Part shown: positions 1 to 5,740 of the stretch, in pieces
Position numbering within the stretch: the first letter of the stretch is position 1
How the letters are laid out: each line of letters opens with the position of its first letter
Source: an uncultured Collinsella sp.
Lineage (GTDB): Bacteria > Actinomycetota > Coriobacteriia > Coriobacteriales > Coriobacteriaceae
Direction: 5' to 3'
Assembly: GCA_900551625.1 (NCBI GenBank)
Contig: URWZ01000114.1
Span: 1 to 5,740 of the forward strand
Length of the DNA: 5,740 bases
The notes under the pieces: generated by a model
What the model saw: the letters and a program-made list of their open reading frames with translations, nothing else
Database searches by the model: none
What the model was told of the DNA's origin: nothing
Position numbers and translations under genes: made by a program

Positions 1-48
1 CGAGATAGCGTAGCGTCTCGTGGGCTCGGAGATGTGTATAAGAGACAG
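1..48. other. Nextera (Tn5) read-2 side library adapter with i7 index, not genomic
   Basis: Positions 15-48 are the full 34-nt Nextera read-2 transposase adapter, ending in the 19-bp Tn5 mosaic end (30-48, AGATGTGTATAAGAGACAG). Positions 1-6 (CGAGAT) match the end of the Illumina P7 primer, and the 8 bases between them (7-14, AGCGTAGC) sit where the i7 barcode belongs; from memory this is the adapter form of index N709. Genomic sequence starts at 49. The hyfD reading frame stays open through this adapter, so any hyfD translation continuing left of 49 is artificial. Confidence 0.98.
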
Positions 49-641
49 GTGCCGGTGTGGGCAAACACGATGGCGGCGCCCAGATACAGGCCGAGCGCAC
101 CGATATGCGTAATAATCAGGGCCTTCATGCCGGCCTTCTTGGCGGTAGGCGACATGTAGTAGCTAATGAGGCCCCAAGAGCACGCACCCGTGATCTCAAA
201 GAACACGAGCTGGCCCAAAAGGGTCGAGCTGTACACAAGGCCGGCCATGGCGCCGATGAAGGTCGCGAGGTACGCGTAGAAGCGACGACGCGGTGCGTCG
301 GGATGCTCACGGTTATTCTCGCTCATATAGGGAATCGAATAGATCACGACAAGCAGGCCGATACCCACAAAGGCGGGCGCGAGCAGTGTGCTCATGCGAT
401 CGAAGGTGAATCCCATGACGAGGGTCTGCCCAAACGAGATCAGGGGGACCTGCGTGTCGGGCATGCCGGCGCCAGCGAAATTCGCGGCGAGGGCGACGGT
501 GCAGACCGTCGAGACGGCGGCACCCAAAACGCTGAACCACTTGGCGTACGGACGGGGGAACAGGGCGACGAGCACCGAGGCCACCATCGGGGCCGCAATA
601 GCGACCAAGCCGAGAAGGGACAGACTGACTGCAAATGACAT
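49..641 (-). CDS. hyfD: Hydrogenase-4 subunit D, antiporter-like membrane subunit (5' part, truncated at contig end)
   Basis: This is the first 197 residues of a NuoL/NuoN/MrpA-type ion-translocating membrane subunit; the rest is lost at the contig end. It would form one of the antiporter-like channels of the membrane arm of a Hyf-type formate hydrogenlyase. About five hydrophobic helices are visible, near residues 6-28, 33-55, 84-104, 121-139 and 141-162, with a sixth at 170-194. Glu149 in the segment LVFFEITGACSW is the conserved helix-5 glutamate of this family. The stretch NREHP (110-114) and the following IGAMAGLVYSSTLLGQL resemble E. coli HyfD closely as I remember it, which separates it from HyfB and HyfF. 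The ATG at 641 is preceded by AAGGGAG (653-647) with 5-nt spacing, 15 nt after the hyfC stop, so the two are probably cotranscribed. The pumping lysines of helices 7, 8 and 12 lie in the missing part. The frame carries no internal stop. Confidence 0.9.
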
Positions 642-646
642 TGTTT

Positions 647-653
647 CTCCCTT
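647..653 (-). promoter_or_regulatory. Shine-Dalgarno site of hyfD
   Basis: The minus strand reads AAGGGAG, 5 nt upstream of the ATG at 641 and inside the 15-nt gap after the hyfC TAG stop. It supports the hyfD start, which would otherwise be uncertain because the gene is incomplete. Confidence 0.75.
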
Positions 654-656
654 CTC

Positions 657-1583
657 CTACACGCCGACGACCACGAAGACAAACGCCAGAACGGCGATGC
701 CCACGACGGCCCAGGTCTGATTGCCAAGCACCTTAAAACGCGAGCGCGAGCAGGAGTTCTCGATCACGCCGCACACGACAAAGTCGATCAGGCACTTCAC
801 CAGGAAGATAACCGCGCCCAGAACGGCCGCGATACCCACGGCCGCGGGCTCGCCCCAGGGGACGAAGATCGCGCAGAACCAGGCGACGACCAGGACCTGT
901 TTCATGGACATGGCGAGCTTGGCCATGGCGAGCGACGGGCCGGAAAGCTCGGCGAGCGGGCCTTCCTGAAGCTCCTGCTCGGCCTCGGCCTGATCAAAGG
1001 GCAGCTTGCCGAGTTCCATGTAGCAGGCAATCGCAAAGGCGATGCCGGCGAGGATCACGGCGACCGGCGCGTCGATGGCGCCCGTCATGATGTGCTGACC
1101 CATGGTGGCGATGTCGGTGGAGCCGCACACCAGGGCGGCGGCAAACAGCGCCAGCAGCATGGACGGCTCGATGAGCACGCTCATGAGCAGCTCGCGGACG
1201 CCGCCGATACCGGCGTAAGCGTTGGACGAATCCACACCGCAGAGGGCGAAGAAGAAACGGGCGAGCGCCAGGCTGTACATGATGGTGATGGCGTCACCAA
1301 AGACCGGGATGGGGCTTTGTGCCGTAAAGAGCGGCAGACCCATCGCGAGCATAAAGGCGACGGCGAAGAACAGCGGCGGCATAATGCGCAGCGCAAAGCT
1401 CGCATCCTCGCTCTGGGACTCGGGGCGCGCAAAGAGCTTGGCCAGGTCGCGGTAGTCCTGCATGATGCTGGGGCCGCGACGGTTGTGCATCTTGGCGCGG
1501 ATCACGCGGCCGAGACCGGAGAAGAACGGTGCGACGGCCATGACGACCACGCCCTGCAGAACGGCAAGTACGATGTTGTTCAT
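657..1583 (-). CDS. hyfC: Hydrogenase-4 subunit C, NuoH-like membrane anchor
   Basis: A 308-residue integral membrane protein of the NuoH/HycD/HyfC family (complex I subunit 1). In formate hydrogenlyases this subunit anchors the hydrogenase module to the membrane and contributes charged residues to the coupling path. Family signatures are in order: RRGPS after a first helix (residues 35-39), QDYRDLAKL (42-50), ARFFFALCGVD (108-118), GVREL (128-132), and the charged loop ELGKLPFDQAEAEQELQEGP (190-209), rich in conserved Glu/Asp. Around eight hydrophobic helices are visible, the last at about 290-308. Length agrees with HycD and HyfC (slightly over 300 aa). The HyfC name rather than HycD rests on its neighbours, since a HyfD gene follows. 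The ATG at 1583 has a perfect AAGGAGG Shine-Dalgarno 7 nt upstream; the stop is TAG. It is complete, with no damage seen. Confidence 0.95.
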   Translation of the reverse strand: MNNIVLAVLQGVVVMAVAPFFSGLGRVIRAKMHNRRGPSIMQDYRDLAKLFARPESQSEDASFALRIMPPLFFAVAFMLAMGLPLFTAQSPIPVFGDAITIMYSLALARFFFALCGVDSSNAYAGIGGVRELLMSVLIEPSMLLALFAAALVCGSTDIATMGQHIMTGAIDAPVAVILAGIAFAIACYMELGKLPFDQAEAEQELQEGPLAELSGPSLAMAKLAMSMKQVLVVAWFCAIFVPWGEPAAVGIAAVLGAVIFLVKCLIDFVVCGVIENSCSRSRFKVLGNQTWAVVGIAVLAFVFVVVGV

Positions 1584-1590
1584 GCTCTCC

Positions 1591-1597
1591 CCTCCTT
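1591..1597 (-). promoter_or_regulatory. Shine-Dalgarno site of hyfC, overlapping the hyfB stop
   Basis: The minus strand reads AAGGAGG, a perfect match to the anti-Shine-Dalgarno core, 7 nt before the hyfC ATG. Its first two bases belong to the sequence of the hyfB TAA stop codon (1598-1596), so ribosomes ending hyfB sit on the hyfC binding site. This favours coupled translation of hyfB and hyfC. Confidence 0.85.
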
Positions 1598-3614
1598 AAC
1601 CCATTTGCACGGCGAGCACGAGGAACACCACGAGTGCCGCGACGATGTAGCAGATATAGATGCTGTAGTTGCCGCCCTCGAGCTTAGTCGCGAGATCGGC
1701 GAGCTTCTCGACACCCTTATGCGGGGCATCGACGAGAACCTTGTCGGGTACGGGCTCCACAGCCTCGGCCACACCGGTGAGCTTCTGGAAGAAGTGTGCG
1801 ATGGACCAGCAGACGGCCGTGCAGCGGTCACGCAGCGTGTAGAGCGGCTGCATAAACCAGGACACCTCGGAGGCAAAGGTCGTGGCCACGACGGGCATAT
1901 GCTCGTTGGGAGCATAACCGCATGCCCACGGCTGAGACTTCTGCACCTTGCCGACGGTCTTGAGCTTGCGATAACCGCAGGCAAGGCCGACGAGCACCAC
2001 GAGCGCAATGGCGATCGCGGGCGTGGAGGTGGCAGCGCCGGAGTACTGGTTCATGAGCTCCATGCCCTCGGCGGCGAACACGCCACCGTACGGATGCAGC
2101 ACGGACGCGGCGACATCGACCAGCACGGGCGCGATCACGGGAGCGCCAATGCCCAGCACGACGCAGATGGCCGCAAGCAGCCCCTGCGCAAACACCATGG
2201 GGGCGGGAACCTCCTTGGCATTGGCCGCGGCCTCGGAGCGGGGCGCGGAGGCAAAGGAGACGCCATAGGCCTTGACGAAGCACGTGACAGCCAGCGCGCC
2301 GGTAATGGCAAGCGCGACGGCAGCGAACACGGCCACGATCATGACGGCCTTGTCGCCCTGCATGGCAGCGTTAAACAGCGACTGGTAGGTAAACCACTCG
2401 GACACAAAGCCGTTGAAGGGCGGGATGGCCGAGATGGCAAGAGCGCCGACGAGGAAGCAGATGGCCGTTGCCGGCATACGACGGAACAGACCGCCCATCT
2501 TCTCCATATTGCGCGTGCCCGTGGAGTACAGCAGTGCACCGGCGCCCAAGAACAGCTCGCCCTTAAACATCGCGTGGTTAAACGTGTGGTAGAGGGCGGC
2601 CATCAGAGCCAGGACGGCGATGCCGACCGAGTTGAGTGCCATGGCGGCCATGGAAGCGCCGACGCCGAGCAGAATGATGCCGATGTTCTCGACGGAGTGA
2701 TAGGCCAGCAGGCGCTTGATGTCATGCTCCTGCAGGGCGAATGCCACGCCGAGGACCGACGAGATCGCGCCGAAGACCATGACCATAAGGCCCCACCAGA
2801 CCTGAACGCCCGAGGCGGAGAGCAGGTCGAGACCAACCTTGAGGATGCCGAAGATACCGATCTTGATCATGCCGCCGGACATGAGGGCCGACACGTTGGA
2901 CGGCGCCTCGGGATGTGCCTTGGGCAGCCAGCCGTGCAGCGGGATGATACCGGCCTTGGCGCCAAAGCCAAAGAAGGCGAGCACGAAGCACACGGATGCG
3001 ACCGCGGGGCTAAACTGCGTGGCGCGGAAATCCGCAAAGGCAAACGAGCCACCGGCGAAGTTGGTCATGGTGAGGAAGCTCGCCATGATGAGCACAAAGC
3101 CCACGTGCGCGATCACAAAGTAGAGCCAACCGCCATGGATGGAGTTCTCGTTCTCCTCGATCACGACCAGGAAGTACGAGGTCAGCGACATGAGCTCAAA
3201 GGCGACCAGGAACCAAAACACGTTGTCGGCGGTGATGACGAGCATCATGGACGCCACAAAGGTGTTAAAGAAGAAGCCGGCGCGGCCCTTTTTGCCCGGG
3301 TACTCATCAAAGTAGTTGAGACCGTAGATCGAACCGGCAAACGCGAGCACCGAGATGAGCGCCACGAACAGGCCGGACAGCTGATTGAGCAGCAGCTGGA
3401 AATGGGCAAACGGGAAGAACACGATGGTGTCGACCGACGTGACATCGCCCAGCACGGCCTGGACACCGGCCACAAACGAAAGCACCGCGGCGACGGCGCC
3501 GATAAGGCAGCCGGCGGTCTTGGCGGCGTTATCGGCCTTGATCAGCAGAACCGAGGCGAGCGCACCGATGCACGAGACGGCAAGCGATGCGATAAACAGC
3601 GTCATGCTATCCAT
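1596..3614 (-). CDS. hyfB: Hydrogenase-4 subunit B, NuoL-like ion-translocating membrane subunit
   Basis: A complete 672-residue polytopic membrane protein of the NuoL/MrpA/HycC/HyfB family, the same length as E. coli HyfB as I remember it. It is expected to carry protons or sodium ions across the membrane, driven by formate-dependent H2 evolution. Visible family landmarks are Glu140 in AFELMSL (helix 5), Lys220 in FGFGAKAGIIPLHGWLP (helix 7), Lys251 in MIKIGIFGILK (helix 8), the DIKRLLAYHS segment (298-306), and Lys351 in NHAMFKGELFLGAG (helix 12). EKMGGLFRRMP (371-381), PPFNGFVSEW (398-407) and WACGY (563-567) are further family signatures. The last ~70 residues form a hydrophilic, probably amphipathic stretch and a final helix (about 652-670), like the lateral helix region of NuoL. 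Glu353, two residues after Lys351, is unusual. The ATG at 3614 overlaps the end of hyfA by 8 nt and has AAGGGAG 8 nt upstream; an ATG three codons later fits that site less well. The stop is TAA. Confidence 0.96.
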   Translation of the reverse strand: MDSMTLFIASLAVSCIGALASVLLIKADNAAKTAGCLIGAVAAVLSFVAGVQAVLGDVTSVDTIVFFPFAHFQLLLNQLSGLFVALISVLAFAGSIYGLNYFDEYPGKKGRAGFFFNTFVASMMLVITADNVFWFLVAFELMSLTSYFLVVIEENENSIHGGWLYFVIAHVGFVLIMASFLTMTNFAGGSFAFADFRATQFSPAVASVCFVLAFFGFGAKAGIIPLHGWLPKAHPEAPSNVSALMSGGMIKIGIFGILKVGLDLLSASGVQVWWGLMVMVFGAISSVLGVAFALQEHDIKRLLAYHSVENIGIILLGVGASMAAMALNSVGIAVLALMAALYHTFNHAMFKGELFLGAGALLYSTGTRNMEKMGGLFRRMPATAICFLVGALAISAIPPFNGFVSEWFTYQSLFNAAMQGDKAVMIVAVFAAVALAITGALAVTCFVKAYGVSFASAPRSEAAANAKEVPAPMVFAQGLLAAICVVLGIGAPVIAPVLVDVAASVLHPYGGVFAAEGMELMNQYSGAATSTPAIAIALVVLVGLACGYRKLKTVGKVQKSQPWACGYAPNEHMPVVATTFASEVSWFMQPLYTLRDRCTAVCWSIAHFFQKLTGVAEAVEPVPDKVLVDAPHKGVEKLADLATKLEGGNYSIYICYIVAALVVFLVLAVQMG

Positions 3615-4224
3615 TGTTTACGCTCCCTTCTGCTTTCTCGGACAGACCCTGGGCCACAGCGGTAACGTCGACGGACGGACCGTTTTCGATCGAGCGCAGG
3701 CGCTTGGCCTCGTCGAGCTCGCGATCGGCCGCGCCGCCCATGACGGTCAGTGCCTTGGTGGGGCACGCCGCCACACAATGCGGGCCTTCCGGATCGAAGG
3801 CGCACAGGTCGCACTTGACAGCGCAGGTGTACTGGCCAGGAGCCCACGTAAGCAGGCTGCTCAGGGACTTAGGATACGAAGGCGTCGGGTCGCACATGCC
3901 TGCGACACCGGCGATAGACGTGCCATCGGGATGGATGGCACCGAAGGGGCACGCGATGGCGCACAGCCTGCACCCGATGCACTCCTGCTCCTTGACGTGG
4001 ATGCGGTCGCCATCGTGCTCGATGGCATTCACCGGGCAGACCTCGACGCAGGGGGCACCCTCGCAATGGTGGCAGGCAAGGGCGGCCGAAATACCGCCGG
4101 TCTTCACGAGCGCCAGGCGCGGCGTATCCTGAAGACCCTGCATCCGGTGGGCGTCGGCACAGGCGGACTGGCATGTTCCGCAGCCGATGCACCTCTCCGG
4201 GTTGATGTCGATGAAGCGGTTCAT
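3607..4224 (-). CDS. hyfA: Hydrogenase-4 subunit A, four-cluster [4Fe-4S] electron-transfer protein
   Basis: A 205-residue soluble ferredoxin-like protein of the HycB/HyfA/HydN family, the length of E. coli HyfA as I remember it. It should pass electrons from the formate dehydrogenase to the hydrogenase module on the inner face of the membrane. Four cluster-binding sets are visible: Cys12-15-18-22 (CIGCGTCQSAC), Cys51-54-59-63 (CHHCEGAPCVEVCP), Cys82-85-88-92 (CIGCRLCAIACP) and Cys138-141-150-154 (CDLC then CVAACP). Cys111 and Cys134 fall outside these sets. There is no signal peptide, as expected for a cytoplasmic partner. I chose the ATG at 4224 (MNRFIDI) over a GTG at 4230: AAGGA lies 7 nt from the ATG but only 1 nt from the GTG, and MNRF is also the HyfA N-terminus I recall. 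HydN or HycB are alternative names; its position before hyfB favours HyfA. The TAG stop lies inside the start of hyfB. Confidence 0.95.
   Translation of the reverse strand: MNRFIDINPERCIGCGTCQSACADAHRMQGLQDTPRLALVKTGGISAALACHHCEGAPCVEVCPVNAIEHDGDRIHVKEQECIGCRLCAIACPFGAIHPDGTSIAGVAGMCDPTPSYPKSLSSLLTWAPGQYTCAVKCDLCAFDPEGPHCVAACPTKALTVMGGAADRELDEAKRLRSIENGPSVDVTAVAQGLSEKAEGSVNNG
3623..3629 (-). promoter_or_regulatory. Shine-Dalgarno site of hyfB within hyfA
   Basis: The minus strand reads AAGGGAG, 8 nt before the hyfB ATG at 3614, inside the last codons of hyfA. It supports the first of two closely spaced ATG codons (3614 and 3605) as the hyfB start, and with the 8-nt gene overlap suggests coupled translation of hyfA and hyfB. 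Confidence 0.7.
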
Positions 4225-4231
4225 CCCCACT

Positions 4232-4236
4232 TCCTT
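4232..4236 (-). promoter_or_regulatory. Shine-Dalgarno site that decides the hyfA start
   Basis: The minus strand reads GAAAGGAAG here, with core AAGGA at 4236-4232. Spacing is 7 nt to the ATG at 4224, which is normal, and 1 nt to the in-frame GTG at 4230, which is too short. It lies about 10 nt downstream of the base of the hairpin between fdhF and hyfA, so the folded hairpin should not cover it. Confidence 0.75.
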
Positions 4237-4239
4237 TCA

Positions 4240-4281
4240 AAATAACGGGCCGGGCTCCCGAACGTACGGGACGCCCGGCCC
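4240..4281 (-). terminator. GC-rich hairpin with U-rich tail between fdhF and hyfA (terminator or attenuator)
   Basis: An inverted repeat spans 4247-4281. The outer arms GGGCCGGGC (4247-4255) and GCCCGGCCC (4273-4281) pair perfectly over 9 bp; the inner arms TCCCG (4256-4260) and CGGGA (4267-4271) add 5 bp, with one unpaired base at 4272 and a 6-nt loop. Read on the minus strand, the stem is followed by G then UUAUUUU (4246-4239), the form of an intrinsic terminator with an imperfect U-tract. It begins 21 nt after the fdhF stop and ends 22 nt before the hyfA ATG, leaving no room for a promoter downstream. It probably lowers hyf transcription relative to fdhF, or protects the fdhF 3' end after processing. 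Complete termination would leave hyfA without a transcript, so partial readthrough is the likelier behaviour. Confidence 0.65.
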
Positions 4282-4302
4282 AAAAAGCCAACGAGAACGG
4301 GA

Positions 4303-5691
4303 CTACACGATTTGATTCACGTGCTTCTCGTCGTCGAACTTGGCGGCGCCAGGCTCAACGTCCTGGGGAGCGGCGGCGTCCACCAGAGCCTGCTTGAGCT
4401 CGGTGTACTGACGCTCCACCTCGCCCTCTGCCCAAACCTGGTCGGCGATAGCGTCGACCTGGCAGGCGGAGAACTTGTCCTCGGGCGTATGCGAGACCGG
4501 GTCGACCTTGTGCATGGTCAGCTCGTTGCACTTGCCGATCCACCACTGGTAGGTCATGTAGACCGTGCCCTTGTTGATGCGATCGCTCACGTCGGCGCGG
4601 CTGTATACCTGGCCGCGGCGGCTGTGGATCGAGACGATGTCGCCATTCTTGATGCCGCGCGCATCGGCGTCCGCGGGATTCATGCGGACAAAGCCGGGCT
4701 CGTCGGCGAGCAGCGCCAGCGTCTTGCAGTTGCCGGTCATCGAGCGGCAGCTGTAGTGACCGACCTCGCGGACGGTGCACAGAATGAGCGGGTACTCATC
4801 GTCGGGAAGCTCGGAGGGCGCCTCCCAGTCGTGCGCCATCAGGTTGGCGCGGCCGTCCTTGGTGGTGAACTTGCCACCAGCGAACATGTCGGGCGTACCG
4901 TGGTCGTTCACATCGGTGCTCTTGACCGGCCACTGGGCGTAACCGCCCTCGGGAGCCATCTTCTCGTAGGTCGCGCCCACAAAGTTGGGGCACAGGCTAA
5001 TGCACTCGTTCCAGATCTGCTCGGTGTTGTCGTAGTGCATGGGATAGCCCATACGCGTGGACAGGTCCGCGAAGATCTCCCAGTCGTGGCGGCACTCGCC
5101 CTTGGGCGGAACAGCCGCGTCAAAGTGCTGGAAGCTACGGTCGGATGCGGTAAAGACACCCTCGTGCTCGCCCCAAGAGGTAGCGGGCAGGATGACGTCG
5201 GCGAGCATGGTCGTCTGCGTCATGAAGATGTCCTGGCAAATAAACAGATCCAGCTCGGAGAGCGTCTTGCGCATACCGGCCGAATCGGGCTCGGTCTGCA
5301 CCGGGTCCTCGCCGTAGTTGTAGAAGCAGTGCACCTTGCCCTCGTCGACCAGGTGGCCCAGGTCGGTGAGCTTGTAGCCCTCCTCGAGCGGGAGCTTTTC
5401 CTCGGGTACGCCCCAAGCCTTGGCAAACTTGGCACGCACTGCCGGGTCGGTGACCTTCTGGTAGCCAGGGTACAGGTTGGGCAGCATGCCCATATCGCAG
5501 GAGCCCTGGACGTTGTTCTGGCCACGCACGGGCGCGAGGCCGGAATTGGGTTTGCCGATCTGGCCGGCAACGCAGGCGATGGAGGCGATGGTGTGCACCG
5601 TCTTCAGGTTCTGCTTCTGCTGGCATACGCCCATACCCCAGCCAATGATGGCAGAGGGCTTCGCCGTGGCGTACATCTCGGCAGCTTGGTG
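4303..5691 (-). CDS. fdhF: Formate dehydrogenase H, molybdopterin-dependent catalytic subunit (3' part, truncated at contig end)
   Basis: The last 462 residues of a molybdopterin oxidoreductase of the FdhF type, which oxidises formate to CO2 and feeds electrons to the hydrogenase through HyfA. Segments nearly identical to E. coli FdhF as I remember it are PVRGQNNVQG (residues 54-63 of the fragment), SWGEHEGVFTASDR (172-185), RMGYPMHY (213-220), REVGHYSCRSMTGNC (308-322) and VYMTYQWWIG (377-386). Arg56 corresponds to the active-site Arg333 of E. coli. The C-terminal molybdopterin-dinucleotide-binding domain begins near residue 300. About 275 N-terminal residues are missing, including the [4Fe-4S] motif and the Sec/Cys active-site position, so whether this is a selenoprotein cannot be told. 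A frame can be extended to a GTG at 5706, but those five residues (MYKRQ) are adapter. After the part shared with E. coli there is a tail of about 25 residues rich in Asp and Glu. The stop is TAG. Confidence 0.95.
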   Translation of the reverse strand, partial: HQAAEMYATAKPSAIIGWGMGVCQQKQNLKTVHTIASIACVAGQIGKPNSGLAPVRGQNNVQGSCDMGMLPNLYPGYQKVTDPAVRAKFAKAWGVPEEKLPLEEGYKLTDLGHLVDEGKVHCFYNYGEDPVQTEPDSAGMRKTLSELDLFICQDIFMTQTTMLADVILPATSWGEHEGVFTASDRSFQHFDAAVPPKGECRHDWEIFADLSTRMGYPMHYDNTEQIWNECISLCPNFVGATYEKMAPEGGYAQWPVKSTDVNDHGTPDMFAGGKFTTKDGRANLMAHDWEAPSELPDDEYPLILCTVREVGHYSCRSMTGNCKTLALLADEPGFVRMNPADADARGIKNGDIVSIHSRRGQVYSRADVSDRINKGTVYMTYQWWIGKCNELTMHKVDPVSHTPEDKFSACQVDAIADQVWAEGEVERQYTELKQALVDAAAPQDVEPGAAKFDDEKHVNQIV

Positions 5692-5740
5692 CTGTCTCTT
5701 ATACACATCTGACGCTGCCGACGATATGCAGTGTGTAGAT
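5692..5740. other. Nextera (Tn5) read-1 side library adapter with i5 index, not genomic
   Basis: Positions 5692-5724 are the reverse complement of the Nextera read-1 transposase adapter, beginning with the 19-bp mosaic end (5692-5710, CTGTCTCTTATACACATCT). The next 8 bases (5725-5732, TATGCAGT) occupy the i5 barcode position; from memory this is the reverse complement of index S506. The final GTGTAGAT (5733-5740) matches the start of the reverse-complemented P5 primer. Genomic sequence ends at 5691. Confidence 0.98.

Noticed and set aside
30..48. The 19-bp sequence repeated inverted at both ends (30-48 and 5692-5710), looking like the terminal inverted repeats of a transposon.
   Set aside because: It is the Tn5 mosaic end, but it is embedded in complete Nextera adapters with barcodes and P7/P5 sequence, so it comes from library preparation and not from a mobile element in the genome.
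1092..3665. A very long plus-strand open frame (857 codons) opposite hyfB and part of hyfC, longer than any real gene here.
   Set aside because: Its translation is dominated by His, Gly, Asp, Glu and Arg without domain signals, which is typical of the antisense of GC-rich membrane-protein genes, and it runs across two clearly recognised genes on the other strand. I see no ribosome binding site or family motif for it.
4225..4230. GTG at 4230 as the hyfA start, giving two extra residues.
   Set aside because: The Shine-Dalgarno core would be only 1 nt away, whereas the ATG at 4224 has 7-nt spacing and gives the family N-terminus MNRF and the 205-residue family length.
3385..4245. A 286-codon plus-strand open frame opposite hyfA and the start of hyfB.
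   Set aside because: It lies entirely opposite hyfA with its four cysteine cluster sets and the hyfB N-terminus, and it crosses the intergenic region. It has no domain signal of its own.
49..5691. An unknown defence, RNA or mobile system hidden between the genes.
   Set aside because: Every genomic base apart from spacers of 78, 12 and 15 nt is covered by five recognised genes of one complex. I saw no CRISPR-like repeats, tRNA-like folds or insertion-sequence genes.
4312..5712. A 466-codon plus-strand open frame opposite fdhF.
   Set aside because: It is the antisense shadow of a well-recognised FdhF reading frame; its Val/Leu/Ala/Gly-rich translation has no recognisable domain, and its last residues (SLIHI) are encoded by sequencing adapter.

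Overview
The genomic part of this window (49-5691) is one tightly packed, minus-strand gene cluster for a formate hydrogenlyase of the hydrogenase-4 (Hyf) type. In transcription order (right to left) it holds the 3' part of fdhF (formate dehydrogenase H), hyfA (four-cluster [4Fe-4S] electron carrier), hyfB (NuoL-like ion-translocating membrane subunit), hyfC (NuoH-like membrane anchor) and the 5' part of hyfD (second antiporter-like membrane subunit). Lengths and gene order match the E. coli Hyf proteins as I remember them (HyfA 205 aa, HyfB 672 aa, HyfC a little over 300 aa). Formate would be oxidised at the FdhF molybdopterin centre, electrons would pass through HyfA to a [NiFe]-hydrogenase module that must lie beyond the left end, and HyfB/C/D would couple H2 production to ion movement across the membrane.

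Layout. 1-48 and 5692-5740 are not genomic: they are complete Nextera (Tn5) library adapters with index barcodes and the beginnings of P7 and P5. Both terminal genes are therefore cut by the contig end and not by a biological event. The four gene junctions are: fdhF-hyfA, 78 nt with a strong GC-rich hairpin; hyfA-hyfB, 8 nt overlap; hyfB-hyfC, 12 nt with a perfect AAGGAGG Shine-Dalgarno running into the stop codon; hyfC-hyfD, 15 nt with AAGGGAG. No promoter is recognisable inside the window, and the fdhF promoter lies beyond the right end. There is no gene-free stretch longer than 78 nt in the genomic part.

Organism. The DNA is GC-rich (roughly 60% by eye), with strong Shine-Dalgarno sites. 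A GC-rich anaerobe with fdhF joined directly to hyf, in a Nextera library, suggests a gut member of the Coriobacteriia such as Collinsella, but this is a weak inference; only a database search would settle it.

I do not see a previously undescribed system. The points most worth a second look are the adapter ends (which create a false N-terminus), the hairpin between fdhF and hyfA, the physical linkage of fdhF to hyf, an acidic residue beside the conserved lysine of HyfB, and a C-terminal extension of FdhF.
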